From Todiramphus chloris collaris (taxonomy: Eukaryota > Chordata > Aves > Coraciiformes > Alcedinidae): 64,000 nucleotides of DNA. The translations under genes and the position numbers were made by a program. The notes under the pieces were generated by a model. That model had not been told where the DNA came from and searched no databases. It saw nothing but the letters and a program-made list of their open reading frames with translations. Location: assembly GCA_025345505.1 (NCBI GenBank), contig JANVCC010000261.1, forward strand, positions 3,420,929 to 3,484,928, in the 5' to 3' direction. Positions 12,601-25,554 of the stretch are shown in pieces. Each line of letters opens with the position of its first letter. Position 1 is the first letter of the stretch.

Positions 12601-15600
12601 CCACTCAGAAAAAGAGATTCAGTTGCATGATTCCATCTCACTTCACCAAGTAAATACCTTAGGGTCCTTACTCTGATGTCATTGTGAAATAAGGATGATA
12701 CAAATATAAAACTCGTATAAAATGAGTAGAATTAATTATATTTCACCCTTTTCCTGAAAAATCTTGTAGCTGAGCTTTTCTCATGATGAGAAACTGATAC
12801 AGTGTGACACAAACTTTACAATGAGGTCAAACAAAAGTTCAGGAACCTCCCATTACAAATTGTTTACACTCACAAAAGTCATAGGGGGAAATTATTGTGT
12901 AGTGCAGATAGAGGGTATCTCTTCTTTTCTGCCCGTTTCTTTCCAGCTTGTGAACTAAAATCAATAGAGTTATTTTTTTATGTAGCTAAACTGTTGTTCA
13001 AATGTTTATAAACAGGCAATAGAGGATCTTGTACAACAGGATCGTATGCAACCATAATGGTGCTAGTACCTGGTATTTCCTCCTACAGCCAGAGCAAACA
13101 CAAGGTGATGACTGCTGTCCATTATTTCTGGTTCTGTGAAGGACTCTTTCATTGTGCATCTTCCCCATAATACTTCCATAAACTTTTCAAAGTGCCAATG
13201 ATATAGCCTACCTTTTACACTTTTTTTGCATGTTTTTTCCCCCTGGTAAATAGTGAGTGAAGGATGAATGAGGGATACTCAAAGAAATTTGAGGTATCAC
13301 ATTTTCTTTTATTAAATGGGTTTTTTCCCCATTTCTTGGGAAGTGTTATGGCTATTTACATCCTGAGCATTGAATTTCATGTTATATAAGCACTGTGATA
13401 TATACAATCTTTTACTTAAGCTTTTATGTTGTATTCTATAGTTACAAAAAAAAAAAATATACATAGTTACACAATAAAAAAAATATATATGTATGGGCTC
13501 ATACTTCGCCATGCTGTGACTAAGGCTGGTGCTCATACACTGTTTTAATGGAAGTACAAACGTGAATTCATGTAAAAGGGTATTTGAGCAGACTGAGATC
13601 AGCAAGTAACAGCTGTTGCTATGTCCGCAGGATTAATTCTTTTTCTAATGCAGCTTTAAATCAGTAGTTGTATGTTAGCTGGTGGGATATGCCATTTGCA
13701 TAGGTATCTTTCATGTTACTACATGGAACAACTTGAAATCAAATGTTTTACAGTGTTTGTATCTTGTCAACCTTTTAAGTGTGTTCTAAATAAGGTTTTT
13801 GTGACTGACTTAATATGGCATAAAAATCTGTAAAATTTTGAGTGTATATATGCACATACAGTAAATATAGTGCATCATATATATACAAGGCTCTAAAAAG
13901 GATGTATCTGCAGACCACCTCTTTTCACCTGCATCAGATCCTGGGGTTTGGTATCTATTACTCATATGCCAAACAGGTATCATAATATTGATGTACAGTT
14001 TCTCAATCATCCTTTAAAAAATAAAATAACCTCACAAAATGCTAATATTGCAAAACTTCCCAGAGTAGTCCATCCTTTTATGTGCATTCTGTGACAGATG
14101 TTGTTTGTCTACTTCAGTTAGAAAAAAAATGATGTAATTTTGGTCTGACAGTCATCTATACCTGTTTTTATCTATTAACATCTTTCCACCTCTGGAGAAA
14201 CATGAGCAGAAATTGCAGATGGCAGTCAACTGCCTTGTTGTTCTGTCAAGACAGAAGAAATAATGTTATTCAGTCCTACTTCTGATCTACTGGGAGTTCT
14301 CACTGTCCCATCAAAATTTGGTTACTACCAAGAACATAGAATAATAAAAACAATATTGCATTTTCAATGTTATGTGGTTATTCTTGATTTACATAGGAAC
14401 ATATGCAGAGGGAAACTAAACTGTTGCGAAGGATGAGATGTTTGATTTCAGAATAAGGGCATGCTGTGCCACTGTACCTCATCCAGGAAAGATTACTACA
14501 TGACAGATTCAACATTTCAAACCTATGTACATCAGAAAAGCATTTTACTAGTTTTGATTGAGTGAAGGTCAGAACTGAGAAAACTGCATGTCTGAAGGAC
14601 TGCAGCTCTGTGATTGTCAATAAAGAGAAAGACAGCACCTTTTTTACTCTAACAGTGCAGATTCTGATGCCTTAACTGAAAAATAAATAAATAAATAAAA
14701 TTCTCCATTGACTGGAATTAGTCTAACTCCAGATTTAGAAAGGATGAAAAGAAGACATGTATTTAGGCATTTTTCTACCTTAGAGCATCAATGCTTAGTA
14801 TATAAATAAAAAATTGCAAGTGAAAAGGAGGTATAAGGAAATATAGCATCATTTCCATGATAGCAGAGTTCTCTACGTGGCGAAATGAGTATTAGCATGA
14901 TCCATAGGTACTCAGGAGCTGAAGGAGGATAACTAAGAGTAATGTTGGGTCATTGTACTGCTGTTGCTCTCTGGAGTGACAGAAGATATCGATGAAACTA
15001 TAGGCTTGATTTTCATGGGAACAAAATAAAATTATCAGTAGTATAGATTAGCAGCAAATTTAATTCATTTTATGTTATCAGTCTCCTCAACCCTGTATCA
15101 TTACCCAAGAGGATACCATCTTATTCTTTCTACTATTATTTTAAGTCATTCTTAGACTGTGAAGTGCTGTGACTCTTCTCTGCCCTTTGATTCCACATTA
15201 GCAGCCTGTGCTCTGCAAACCAGCACTACCTCAGTGCACAGAATGACAGAATGAGAGTGAGTGGATGCTGTTGCATCCAGACTAGTTAAACGGAGGCTCT
15301 GAGCCTATTGGTTGGCTGTTTCCCAATGCAGATTCTTGTCCTTATGCTTTGTTGTTTTGCATGTAGAAAGAGAACATAACATTGGTAAAACAAGTCTTTT
15401 CCTTAAGAATTTTTTCTCACCTTTCAGGGAACTATTTTGCTTCAAAGCCTGCCTTTTACTGGAGACCAAGGAGAAATCAAAATCATCTATTGTGTGCAAA
15501 GTTTATCTGAAAAGATCCTCACAGCCATCTTGGTCACTATGTGTTTGCACGTCTTCCTAGATTTACCCTTTTATTTTATTGAAAGAATTTGGAAGAGAAT

Positions 15601-18600
15601 AGTAGATAAGTGTCATCCAGTGGCACTTCCATAATAATGTATTTGGGGTTTTTTTCCTGCTTGAATGGGAGCTAGATTAATTTTGTACATTATTTGCTGA
15701 TTATTATTATGGTAATCCGAGTTTGGACTCAAAAAACTAGGTCATTCTCATCTGTAGTGGTAAAAATGCTGTGGGATTAATTGCAAGTTGAGTAGTTAGG
15801 CACATCACATTTGAGAAACCTGACAGTGCTCCAGACCTCACTGGTGCTGATTCCTCTCTTACTTGCCCTCACAGAAAATTGCTACTTTCCCTCACATATG
15901 GAAGCTCTACGCTTCCTATCATCAACTTCAAGTGAGGCTGGAGCTTAATTTGTAATGTACTGATGCCTCACCAGTAAGACTAGCCCCTTTGGTACTGAAT
16001 GAGTGACTGATTTAAGCACTTTAAGACCTATTACAAGCCTTTGCTGTATAATTATTTGTTTATATGTTGTTCTAGGAATTTCTAGAGGTTTCAGAGATAA
16101 TTTATTTCTGTACCTGACTGCTTTGGTAGGATTATTTATTATCCCCTCAAGAAGAAAACATCCTAATTACTTTTTTTTGTGTTGAATATTAAGCTGAAGG
16201 TAAGTACAACCACACAATGCAATACTTGAACCAAAAGCTGCTGCTTAGTTCTCTGTATGCATCTAATATACTTGCAGACACTTCACTGTAAAAGAAATTC
16301 ATCGTGATTGGAAATACCTGTTGTGAACTGTGAGCTCGGAACAGATTGTGTTGCAGCTATAAAAACATGGCCTTTTTTACTTCACAGTAGGTTTAATTTT
16401 TAATTTTGGTTATGCTTTAAGCTTTGCCAACATTATTCCTTTACTAACAGGTAATGATTTAAATTATCCTGCTGGATAACTTGCTTGGAATTCTTAATAT
16501 CTCTTTTTTTCCACTCATATAATTATGTTGTTATCTAGATTTTAATAGAACATTGCAACATTTAATTAAAACTGTGTAGAACAATCACTATTTTGATTAA
16601 ACCTGGGTTTAGAACTATCCACTCAGCATGTCTTACTTTCTACTAAAAAACCTTCATTAAGGTCACATCTGCTTCCCTTGACTCTTATCATCAAAAATGA
16701 CCTTGTGTTTACTCTGGTTTACAACCATAAAAATCTCTCAGCAAAAGAGCCCTTCAATTCTGTTTACAATTACAGCCTTTGGCTCCTGGATATTTCCATA
16801 CTAGGGTTATATGGATCACTTTAAATCAATATACAGCTCATCCCAGAGCCAAATCTCACTGTAGCTACTGAAGCTATCTTGTTTCTCATGTCTGACAAAA
16901 GGAAATTTTAGAAGACTAATACTCAAGCTTAATCTTTATCCTACTTTTTTTTTGTGAGAGCATCGGGACATAAAGAACTAAGGGACTAAAATATCCTGCT
17001 GTTGTATCACATAAATCTCTTCTGTTACCCTTTAAAGGTTACAAATTGCATAAAATGTAATATAAGCATCACTGGTGTTATTAATATATCCTAGAATGTT
17101 CATGAAGGGTAAACTTTGCTCTCATTCTACTCAAATTCTGTACATATGTAACTCCAGATATTTGGGAAAATAGCTGGAAAAAAAATCACACACAGCAGCC
17201 TTGAATCAGATTTAACAAATCATCACAGTTCTGATTCTCATCATGTCCTTCTAGTACAAAAACCAGCAGGAAATCACCTTTTCTTCTCCACCCTCTTAAT
17301 TGTCTACCCTGCCATCCCTGCCTTCACCAGTCATTTACAAATTATTGCTTATAGTGGAGATTGTGGATGATCACAATCCTGCTATGCTTTTGTACAGCTC
17401 ACAGCAGAAGTAAAATGAGTCCCATGCTAAGAGATTCATGTTTCTATTATTTATGCCAGCAATCTGAAAAGTTAAGAGTGGGTGGACTTAGGACAATTCT
17501 CTTCTACCCCAGGTTTCAAAATGAAAATGAGTTTTGAATGAACTGGCAATTACTCAGACCTGAACAAAAAGGAAACTTGATGCAAAATATGACTTTGTCA
17601 CTGCTGCCTTACTCATTTTATCCTTGAGTAGTTACAAAACTTTATTAAACATCCCTCTGTGCATAATATGCTTATTTGATCCCAGGCTAATATGCCTGAA
17701 CCACCAGTAGTATTTTCTGAGCTGATCATGAAGTTAATTCCCTGGTAGCACAGATGTAAATAAATTCTTGTAATCATACATCATTTAATAGATTTTGTGG
17801 TTTTCAGCTGCGACTTTACAGTTTATCTGCTTTGTCAGGGGGTATTAGTGTCTTGTCAAGCTATCTGACAGCAGTTCACATAAAATATCTCTGGAATTCA
17901 TGTGTCACTGCATGAATGAGATATTTATGCAACCTGTGTATTTAATTTGTGAAATTTTTACTAGTTAAATTGAAGGAAAACGCAAACATGTTAAGTCTGG
18001 AAGTAAGGCTTGCTGAATCACATAAGTCATATACTCTTTCATGATAGATCTCTATTTTGGCTACACTGAATGGAGCACTTTTAGAATCTCCAACTGATCC
18101 TTGAATAAAATTCAGTACAAAAAGCAATCTAAAAATTGTATTTCACATGGAAAAATTAAATAATAAACTCTTAAGATGCCAGATTAACATCTTCAAACTT
18201 AAGACTTGGACATATTCTACATGAGACTTCATAATGAATTATGCTTTGAATAGGGTTTTACTAGAGATGGTAAACAGCTGTCTGCCCCGGAAAGTACACA
18301 TATCTTACAAAGACTAACTGAGAAGAAATAAGTATTACCCAGACCTCATAGCAGAAAAAATAACAAAATTCCTCTTTTTAAGCTTCTATTTCTACTGAGG
18401 ATAACCCTTTTACAAGAAAATCTAATTTATTAAGGTCATTATTAACTATGTCTTGCTTAATGATCCAAATCTCATCACTGCTGCTACATCTTTTCTTAGG
18501 TGGAATCCAACAGAGTGAGAAAGAAAGAAATAATGGCTTTTGCAAGGGCAGAGTAGAGGAGATGTTGCCAGGGAGACGGAGTAGGAAGTGTGAGGATGTT

Positions 18601-19857
18601 TACTTGGGGGTGCCAGGGACTGCTGTATACGTGTGGGCTGGATACCTTAAGCACTGTAGCCAAAACTATTCAGTGAAAGTGAATGTGCAGTTTGATATTT
18701 TTTGATAATTGCAAGATTCCATTAAAGTCACATGAAGTCCAAGGTAGCAGGGCTGACAGTGTTGTGTAAGTCTGCTTTTTTTCATCAAAATTCAGTAAGA
18801 CAGAAAATTTTGCATACTTCTGATTATTGTTCATGCAGCAACAGACTTTCAGTAACAATTCTAAGTGGCGTGTAAAAGGGTTTTTTGGTTAGAAGGTAGA
18901 AAAGGGTGGGAAAAATTATTTTTATTAAATATCAGTTATTGTAGAGCAATTAATTTGTGCTGTACAATATTGTAATTTAAATGACTCGGAAGAGTTTAAC
19001 AAGTGTTTATTTACTCACTTCATGGAGCAAACTTAGGAGATAACCCATTTTAGTTTTCATGTAATGAAACTTGCTCCTGCCATTCAACCAAAAAGTTCTT
19101 TACAAGCTTACAACTAGACATATATTAAGGGAACACACCTCTCTATGTTTTGAGGGGCCACAACAGAAAATATTGCTATGTGACTTGTAAATCTAATATT
19201 GTTCATAAAGCCTGGTTAACTGTACAGAGACATCATTGTAATGATTTTTGACTGGATAATAAAATTTGAGAACACCGATTTTTTTTCTTATTTTACTAAG
19301 TTTTTTTAAGCTGCATATCAGCTGAACAGATGGTGCACACTGAAAAATAACGTACAAAATGGCAGGGTTGTTTAGCCTTGACAATTTAAAGTGAGTTTGT
19401 GCACATGTTTTAATTTTGATATGCTGACCAAGATCATCCATTTGAAAACTGGCAGCACTGAGATGAAATGCATAGGAAACCATAGGTCTGCTCCTGTTCT
19501 CAATTGTGCTGCATTTTAAATAGAGATAACACCTTTTTAATTTAATCTGTGTTCAAATTTAGTTGCTTTTGGCACTTGCTCTTGTGAAGGTAGCTCAGTT
19601 TGCTTCTGTCAGATTAGATGCAAATGTCATAGCTGTTTCCCCTACCAGCTGTAACAAAGCTCCTTCACACCTTATTGCCTGACATAGTCTTTCTTCTCTT
19701 AAGAGGATCCCTCTACTGAGTCCTTAGTTGGACAAGATCACCCATTTTGGCAGATACTTATCTTTCTATATCCCAGTTCCACCTTTCAACCTAAACTAAA
19801 AGATAAAGATGCCTTCTGAGCTGAGTAAACAAAAATATTAACATGAGTTTCTCAACA
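9629..19857. other. Unique AT-rich DNA, about 10 kb
   Basis: I recognise no gene or interspersed repeat. Simple repeats present include A runs near 11558-11570 and 13445-13457, and an (AAAT)n tract at 14679-14700. A pyrimidine tract with a good 3' splice signal ends at 15427 and is followed by 68 open codons to a TAA ending at 15634. This has no recognised homology and no nearby AATAAA. Open frames elsewhere are 60-97 codons and look like chance. Confidence 0.45.
14679..14700. repeat. (AAAT)n microsatellite
   Basis: There are four to five tandem AAAT units, a simple repeat with no assigned function. Confidence 0.9.
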
Positions 19858-20067
19858 TTTCATAGAGTCACAGACTTACTGAGGTTGAAGGGAACATCAA
19901 TCAGGAGGTTTCCAGTCCAACCCCACTGCTAAAAGCAGGGTCTGTCCTGAATTCACACTAGGCTACTTACAGAATGGTCCCTCTGGTTCTTGGAAATCCT
20001 CAAGGATGGGGATTTCCCAGCCTCTCTGGGAAAACTGCTCCAATGTTTAGTTATCCTTCACATTTAC
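19858..20067 (-). mobile_element. CR1 LINE fragment, antisense, 3' end
   Basis: The element starts at the canonical CR1 terminus as seen on the opposite strand: TTTCATAGAGTCACAGACTT, then TGAGGTTGAAGGGAACATCA, CAGTCCAACCCCACTGCTAA and AGCAGGGTCTGTC. It continues to CCTCAAGGATGGGGATTTCC, CAGCCTCTCTGGGAAAACTG and CTCCAATGTTTAGTTATCCT, after which similarity fades near 20067. It is therefore a roughly 210-bp, strongly 5'-truncated copy inserted in the minus orientation, and it encodes nothing. Matching is by remembered CR1 sequence. Confidence 0.8.
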
Positions 20068-22084
20068 CATCTTTGAATTCATGGGCCATCGTATTGGTCA
20101 ATAAGTCTCATTGATTACTCCCAAATACTTTATGGCCAGTCTTGACTTACAGCATGATGGTTTTTAATTTGGGGCCTAGGACTGTTTGGATGAAAAACTT
20201 TCAGGTTTTGTGTGTTTGCATAAAAGTTTGGATGAGAAGGGAGTAATTTTTTCTGCAGCTCTTCAAAAGAAATTGTTGGTAATAGTCTTAGATGCAAAAG
20301 CCCCTGGACTGTTTGGGTTTTCCTTCTTTTAAGCCTAAATAAAATTGTATTCTTTTTAATTTTTTTTTATCAGAAGGATCTCTTCCTTTACTAATAAAAG
20401 TATAAGGCTGAGCATGTCTGCCATCCTAAAAGAATTAGACTTCAGCCACTTTCCTAATAGACCAGAATTTCTTCACATTAACCAAGATTAACAAAGGTCA
20501 CCAAATAAACGATGATGAATGAATAATATAATAATAATAAAAAAAAGTCTCTTTTTTCCTGTTTGACAAGGGTGGTTTTAACCATTAGTGATAACACTCT
20601 ATAATACATCACCATTTTGATGAAAGACTAAAAATATGTATTGTTAATTTGTGAAAGTAAGGAGGTTTGAGTAATATGATGTCTCTCTTCAGTTCTCTAT
20701 ATTAAATATTTGAGCAACAGAAAAGAGTCTTTTTGATTTAGCTACCATAGTAAACAATAAGACTCTAATGTATGTTTACATCCATATTTCCAAGTAATAT
20801 CCTGGCACATTTAGTTAAATACCCTAATTTTTAAAGACCGCTGAGCAGCCAATATTTAGTGACAAGTATGAGTGAAATTCTTGAGATTTTTAAGCCAGAT
20901 GGGATTTACAGTATTTCCCAAACTGGTCATTACATTTCTCTCTGAAGTGAATTGCTGGTTTAAGACTTGTGTTCACAAGGCTAGGGACTTTTCCTCTGCT
21001 GCAGGTCCACACAAAGTATGTGCCTAGGTAGGTACATGGTTTGAGAGGTAAGATTGTTGAGCATGTCCTTTGGGGTTGAGGTTTAGCAGCGCTGTATAGT
21101 ATCGTGTCGTTGTTCCTGAATCCAATAACAATACAGGATGTCAGGAATTTAATTTGACCTGGTTACAGAGACAGCATTAGGCAACTCGTCAGAGTTCATC
21201 TTTTTTCATTATTTTGATGTCATAAAAGTCATCCTTTCATCCATCAGAGATTCCCAGTAGATTTGTGTGAGGAAAGAGAGTAATTTTTCAGATCTGTCAT
21301 CATCCTAGTTTCTCTGAGCAGATGCCAGTATATTGGACTTTGAACACCTTAAATATTGATAGAGTTCTTTGACAATGCAGCTTCTTATTTTGGGATATCT
21401 GGATGGTACAACACAATTGTATTGAGTGAAAGCAAAAATCAAATGTCTTTCCTAAGTGAAACTAGCATGGAAAGCTTTATTTTAAGAAAACCCCATGAGG
21501 AAGATTTTGATTATTGAGTTATAACACAGTCTTCAGCTCTTATGATTTTATTGAGTATTTGATTTTACTGAGATTTATATTTCTCTATCTGTCCCAGCTG
21601 CTGAAATTGGATTATTTCCTGGCAAGGTAAGATTTCTTTTTTTTGAGATGCAACTACTTGATGACTGCTTGATTCAGGAAACAGCTTGACTAAAGATAAA
21701 CAATCAGTACCTGTGGGAAAACAAAGACAATTCAAATGACTTATTCCCTATATCTCAAAATAATAAATAAATACACACTTTGTGAAAACTAATTTACTCA
21801 TATTTTATAAATGTTTATGAGGAAGAATAAGGAGAGAAACAATGTTCCAAATTTAAAGTTGACAGATTAATAGTTCTTTTTTTCTAAACCAACTATAACT
21901 TAACTTGACTAACATGGAAGAGAAGGCACAATAAATGTTGTGCCCATATGCTGGTTTAAGACAGCAGTGAATTTAACATGGATTGCTAAACTGGAGACAT
22001 ACTTTATTGTAACTTGTTCTAGATTGTATAGGTAGAAAATACAAGCAATTCTCTTCACTGTACTTAAACTTCTGATATCTTAGT
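20068..22084. other. Unique DNA with two candidate micro-exons
   Basis: No gene is established. An (AAT)n-like tract followed by an A run lies at about 20522-20547. Two short intervals with good splice signals on both sides (21005-21047 and 21598-21626) are described under findings. Otherwise the sequence is AT-rich and unremarkable. Confidence 0.4.
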
Positions 22085-23165
22085 AAATTTTAGGCCATTA
22101 CAGGAGAACCATTGACTCTCCTTATATCCCCACCACCACTGGGCCAGGGCACTTTCCAGATTAAGAGGTGTGACTGCTCACAGGGCTACCAGATTTACCA
22201 TGGGGTGCAGGGGAAAAACACTGTGGGACTGCACAAAGTCCCGTTATGGGATGTGGAGGAACCAGAGGTGGGGAACAGGAGGGATGAGAGTGGCTCGGGG
22301 AGAAACAAGCATGGGAAAAACAAAGCTATGGTGACAAGAGGGACGGGTCACCTGTGAGCAGGCTGCAGGTCAGCGTGTGTGTGTCTAGCTGTGCTCTGCC
22401 CTGAATCACCCCTGTCTGTCCTGTCTGCCCATTAATCTCTTTCTGTAACTCTTCCTGGGGCTCTGTTCCATGTGTATATGCATCTACGTGACAAGCAGAA
22501 TCAGACCACCGGTCACACGGGTCCCTGGGTCTGTGGTGCCAGCAAAGGAGGGGGTGACCTTTTGCAGGTCACGGTGTGATCACAGCGAGTACCAAGCTTG
22601 GCTATCCAGTAAATAGATGAAGTGGTTTGGGAGACATGGTTGTTTATGGATGGTGCTCTGGGAATGAGGCTACTGAAAAACTGGCTGCTAGAGTGACCAG
22701 ATTGTCCAGGTCATCTGCCAGTGAGACCATGGGGTCTTGGTGTTGACTGAGAGACCTGTGTGTGTACTTGAGGGATGGTTTGTATCAGCAGCTGGAGCTG
22801 ACTGTGGCCTCAGGGGCTCATATGCTCGGGTGCCAGCAGATCCAGGGGCAGCTTCTGTGCAGCCTGCTGCAGTGTCTGAGCCTAGCTGCTGGGGTCATCC
22901 ACACTGAACACGGGTCTGTTTGTATTTCCCAGCAATGGACCTTCAGCCTGATTGGCCAAAAGAGGAAGCAGAATGAGGCCTTTGGTTCTGTGTTTGCATG
23001 AGTGCTGTGCTTTTGGTCTGTGTTGATTTATGTGGGTGATTGTGTATATATATGTTTGTGTGTTTTGTGTATAAATGCTTCTCCTTGCTAGTGGATGGAT
23101 CTGGGGTCTTGAAGCTGCAGAAGCCTCATCTCCATTAGACCATCAGACTAGCAACCCCCAACAGT
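22085..23165 (+). mobile_element. Probable LTR/ERV-derived block (tentative)
   Basis: This is a roughly 1-kb block clearly richer in G and C than either flank, with a plus-strand LTR-like layout. A G-rich body (GGGATGTGGAGGAACCAGAG near 22249) is followed by CTGTCCTGTCTGCCC. Near 23030-23085 there is a T/G-rich stretch (TGATTGTGTATATATATG, TGTGTTTTGTGTATAAATGC). It closes with TCTCCTTGCTAGTGGATGGA and ATCAGACTAGCAACCCCCAA. The closing part resembles 3' ends of avian endogenous retrovirus LTRs as I remember them. I cannot fix exact TG...CA ends or target duplications. The 81- and 79-codon frames inside show no retroviral domain. It could alternatively be an unrelated GC-rich segment. Confidence 0.45.
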
Positions 23166-24519
23166 ATACAGATCCCTTTTTGCCCTTGAAAAATCACAAC
23201 CCATTGTATTTCTCAATTTGATTAGGTTTTAGTTCCAGAAATGAACAGAATTGTGAAAGTAAGCATAATTCCAACTTTGCAAGTTTTGGCAACAGGTAGC
23301 ATCAGTAGTTTACAAACACTCCTGAAGTGCTCATGCTGGTTACCAGTGATGTGCATGCTTGTACCAGGCCTCAGACAAACTGCTACTGCTTAGTCAGAAA
23401 AGGCTTTTTCTGTATGAAAGCAAAATTTGATTTTAATAATTTTTCAGACTTTAGGAAAACTGAAAGGGAGGAGGTAGAGAATGGTAGTAGGAGGTAGTTG
23501 GTATTTCATTCACTTTGCAAGCAGTGTAATCATCTAATCAGATGTGTAGTCGATCATCATATTCTTGTCATATTTTTGGTCTGAATACCCTGAAATTAAT
23601 TCAAAGTATTCTGATAAAGAGCCTTAAATGAGGCACTTTACATTAAAATCATTTTCATAATAGTCTCGAAATCTGTCTCAGTCATAGAGTGAGACATCCA
23701 TTAAGCTGATTAACCTGGACTGATCTGCCCCATGCAGCACTGAAGTGTTCCTAAGGTTACCTGTGCTTCTGGAAGTGTTGGCTCATTCAGACTCAGCAAA
23801 CATAGGTATTACACATCTGTCAGAGTAATTTTGCCAGTTGAAACTATCTTTTAGAACATACTTTAGCTAATAGTGAGACAGGTGGATGAAAGAAAACTAA
23901 CAGATGGGTAACTGAGGATAGAAGAAATTCATACTTTATAGAATTTGGGACTTAGAACAAATTCTGGGTTCTTGAAAATAATAAAGAGCTGACGAAAAGC
24001 GATATAATTCTCACTTACAGTCCTGGTGACAATTTGGTTTGAATGTGCATACAGTCATATTGTCTAAAGCTCAGGACAAATTGCATGGGTGTGTACAAAA
24101 TCATTAAGAAATGGCATACACACATGGTGTCACACAATGCTTGGGAAAGATGGTGTTGCTTAGAAATAGACCCCTCTTGTGATGTTGCTATTCATAAGTG
24201 GAATTCATCGGACATATGTTTATTCACCAACCAGAAAGTGAAAACAGCTGTAATGTGTTCAGACTGCTGCTTAACTACAAGCAGTAGGCAGCACTGGAAG
24301 GAAAAAAAATCCCTCATGGTACCAAATAAAAACTAGTAATCTAGGAATCTATTATTATAAATGGTTATCTGAGTGTAAGTAAATCCCTTCAGACATTATA
24401 ATAGAATTTGTAGGTGCATTAATTTAGAAACGTACACTATTGAAGATTACCTTTTATCTCCCTGACTTCCCCATTCACACTGAAATAGCAATTTCGACGG
24501 ACTCCATTCAGAATTATGA
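23166..24519. other. Unique DNA
   Basis: No gene, RNA or repeat is recognised. An isolated 97-codon frame at 24043-24336 has no domain that I can name and no convincing splice context. Confidence 0.45.
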
Positions 24520-24701
24520 TGTTCGTCTTCCCAAGTAACTGCTCCCTGTGATGGAGCCCTGCTTTCCTGGAGAGGGCTGAACACCTGCCTGCCCATGGGC
24601 TTCCTTGCTTTTACTCTTCCAATTTTGTCCCCCATCCCACTGCATGGGAGCAAGGAAGCAGCTGTGTGGGGCTTGGTTTCTTGCTGGGTTAAACTCTGAC
24701 A
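24520..24701 (+). mobile_element. Internally deleted ERVL-like LTR 3' fragment
   Basis: The left part (CCCTGTGATGGAGCCCTGCT, TTCCTGGAGAGGGCTGAACA, CCTGCCTGCCCATGGG) matches a segment found in one avian ERVL-like LTR subfamily. The right part (TTTTACTCTTCCAATTTTG, CCCCATCCCACTG, GGGTTAAACTCTGACA) is the extreme 3' end shared with the LTR at 9174. Between them, near 24600-24615, the AT-rich stretch and the TATTAAACTGTC polyadenylation region expected from complete copies are missing, which implies an internal deletion. The 5' half of the LTR is also absent. The left segment is not seen in the LTRs at 9174 and 34968, so this copy belongs to a different subfamily. The overlapping open frames of 68-80 codons are chance. 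Confidence 0.68.
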
Positions 24702-25554
24702 GTTTTGCTCTTCTATCTGCTGTCAGCAGTCCAAAAGCAGATGCTGCTAAACACATTAGACAGTCCTTTCACTTCCTCCTCCTCAGGCTAATATTTCTAT
24801 ATTATTTAAAACTCAGAAAACAATCCTGGCACTGAATTGTTAAGTCATATGTCAAGGTAGCATAAAATATAGTACTGTCTCTCAACTCATTACATGTTAA
24901 ATTACAGGCACTCATGGTTGTGGACTTCGTGCTGGTATTTGACAACAACAGAGACTCTGGTTGCAGTCCAGGTTAGGTAAGAGCTAGACAGTTGGTCCAT
25001 TAATCAAGTGAACAATTTCAGCTTCACAGAATGCTAGCATCAGATGGTCTGAGTTGGCTTAGTCAGTGGAGCTCTGTTGCCTTACTCTAAGGCCATAGCC
25101 CCTATTTTTTTACCTGATTTGTTAGCTGAGACAGCCAAATGGCTAAGTTACACAGGGAGAAAATTTTATTTTAGAGCCAGATACCTGCAGTTGACTTCAA
25201 CTGATAACACAATTTTTGCCGTGTTCTCAAATGCCAGGATCCCTGTGCTGGGAAAGTCTGATTTGTCTTGGAATATTACGTTATCTGTCATATGTTTCTC
25301 GTATGGGCATAAAATGGTTTTGGTTAGTGATTGTCCTCATGGTAGAGACCTGAAGGAACAATGATATGACCTCATTCCTTTCTGCCTCTATTGGTACCTT
25401 AATTCAGGTATTTACCATGGTTTGCAAAAAACTAGGCTCTCTGTAGTCCAAGCTTCTACGCCTCCAAACCAGTAGATACTCAACAAATTTCATAGTAATA
25501 ATTCTGACAGAAGCCAGTATCTTTAAATTGGAAGAGACATCAACAGGGGACAGA

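Noticed and set aside
16076..16199. Possible exon between TTGTTCTAG and AAG/GTAAGT
   Set aside because: The donor is excellent but the acceptor is weak, and a stop falls in the best frame. It is probably chance.
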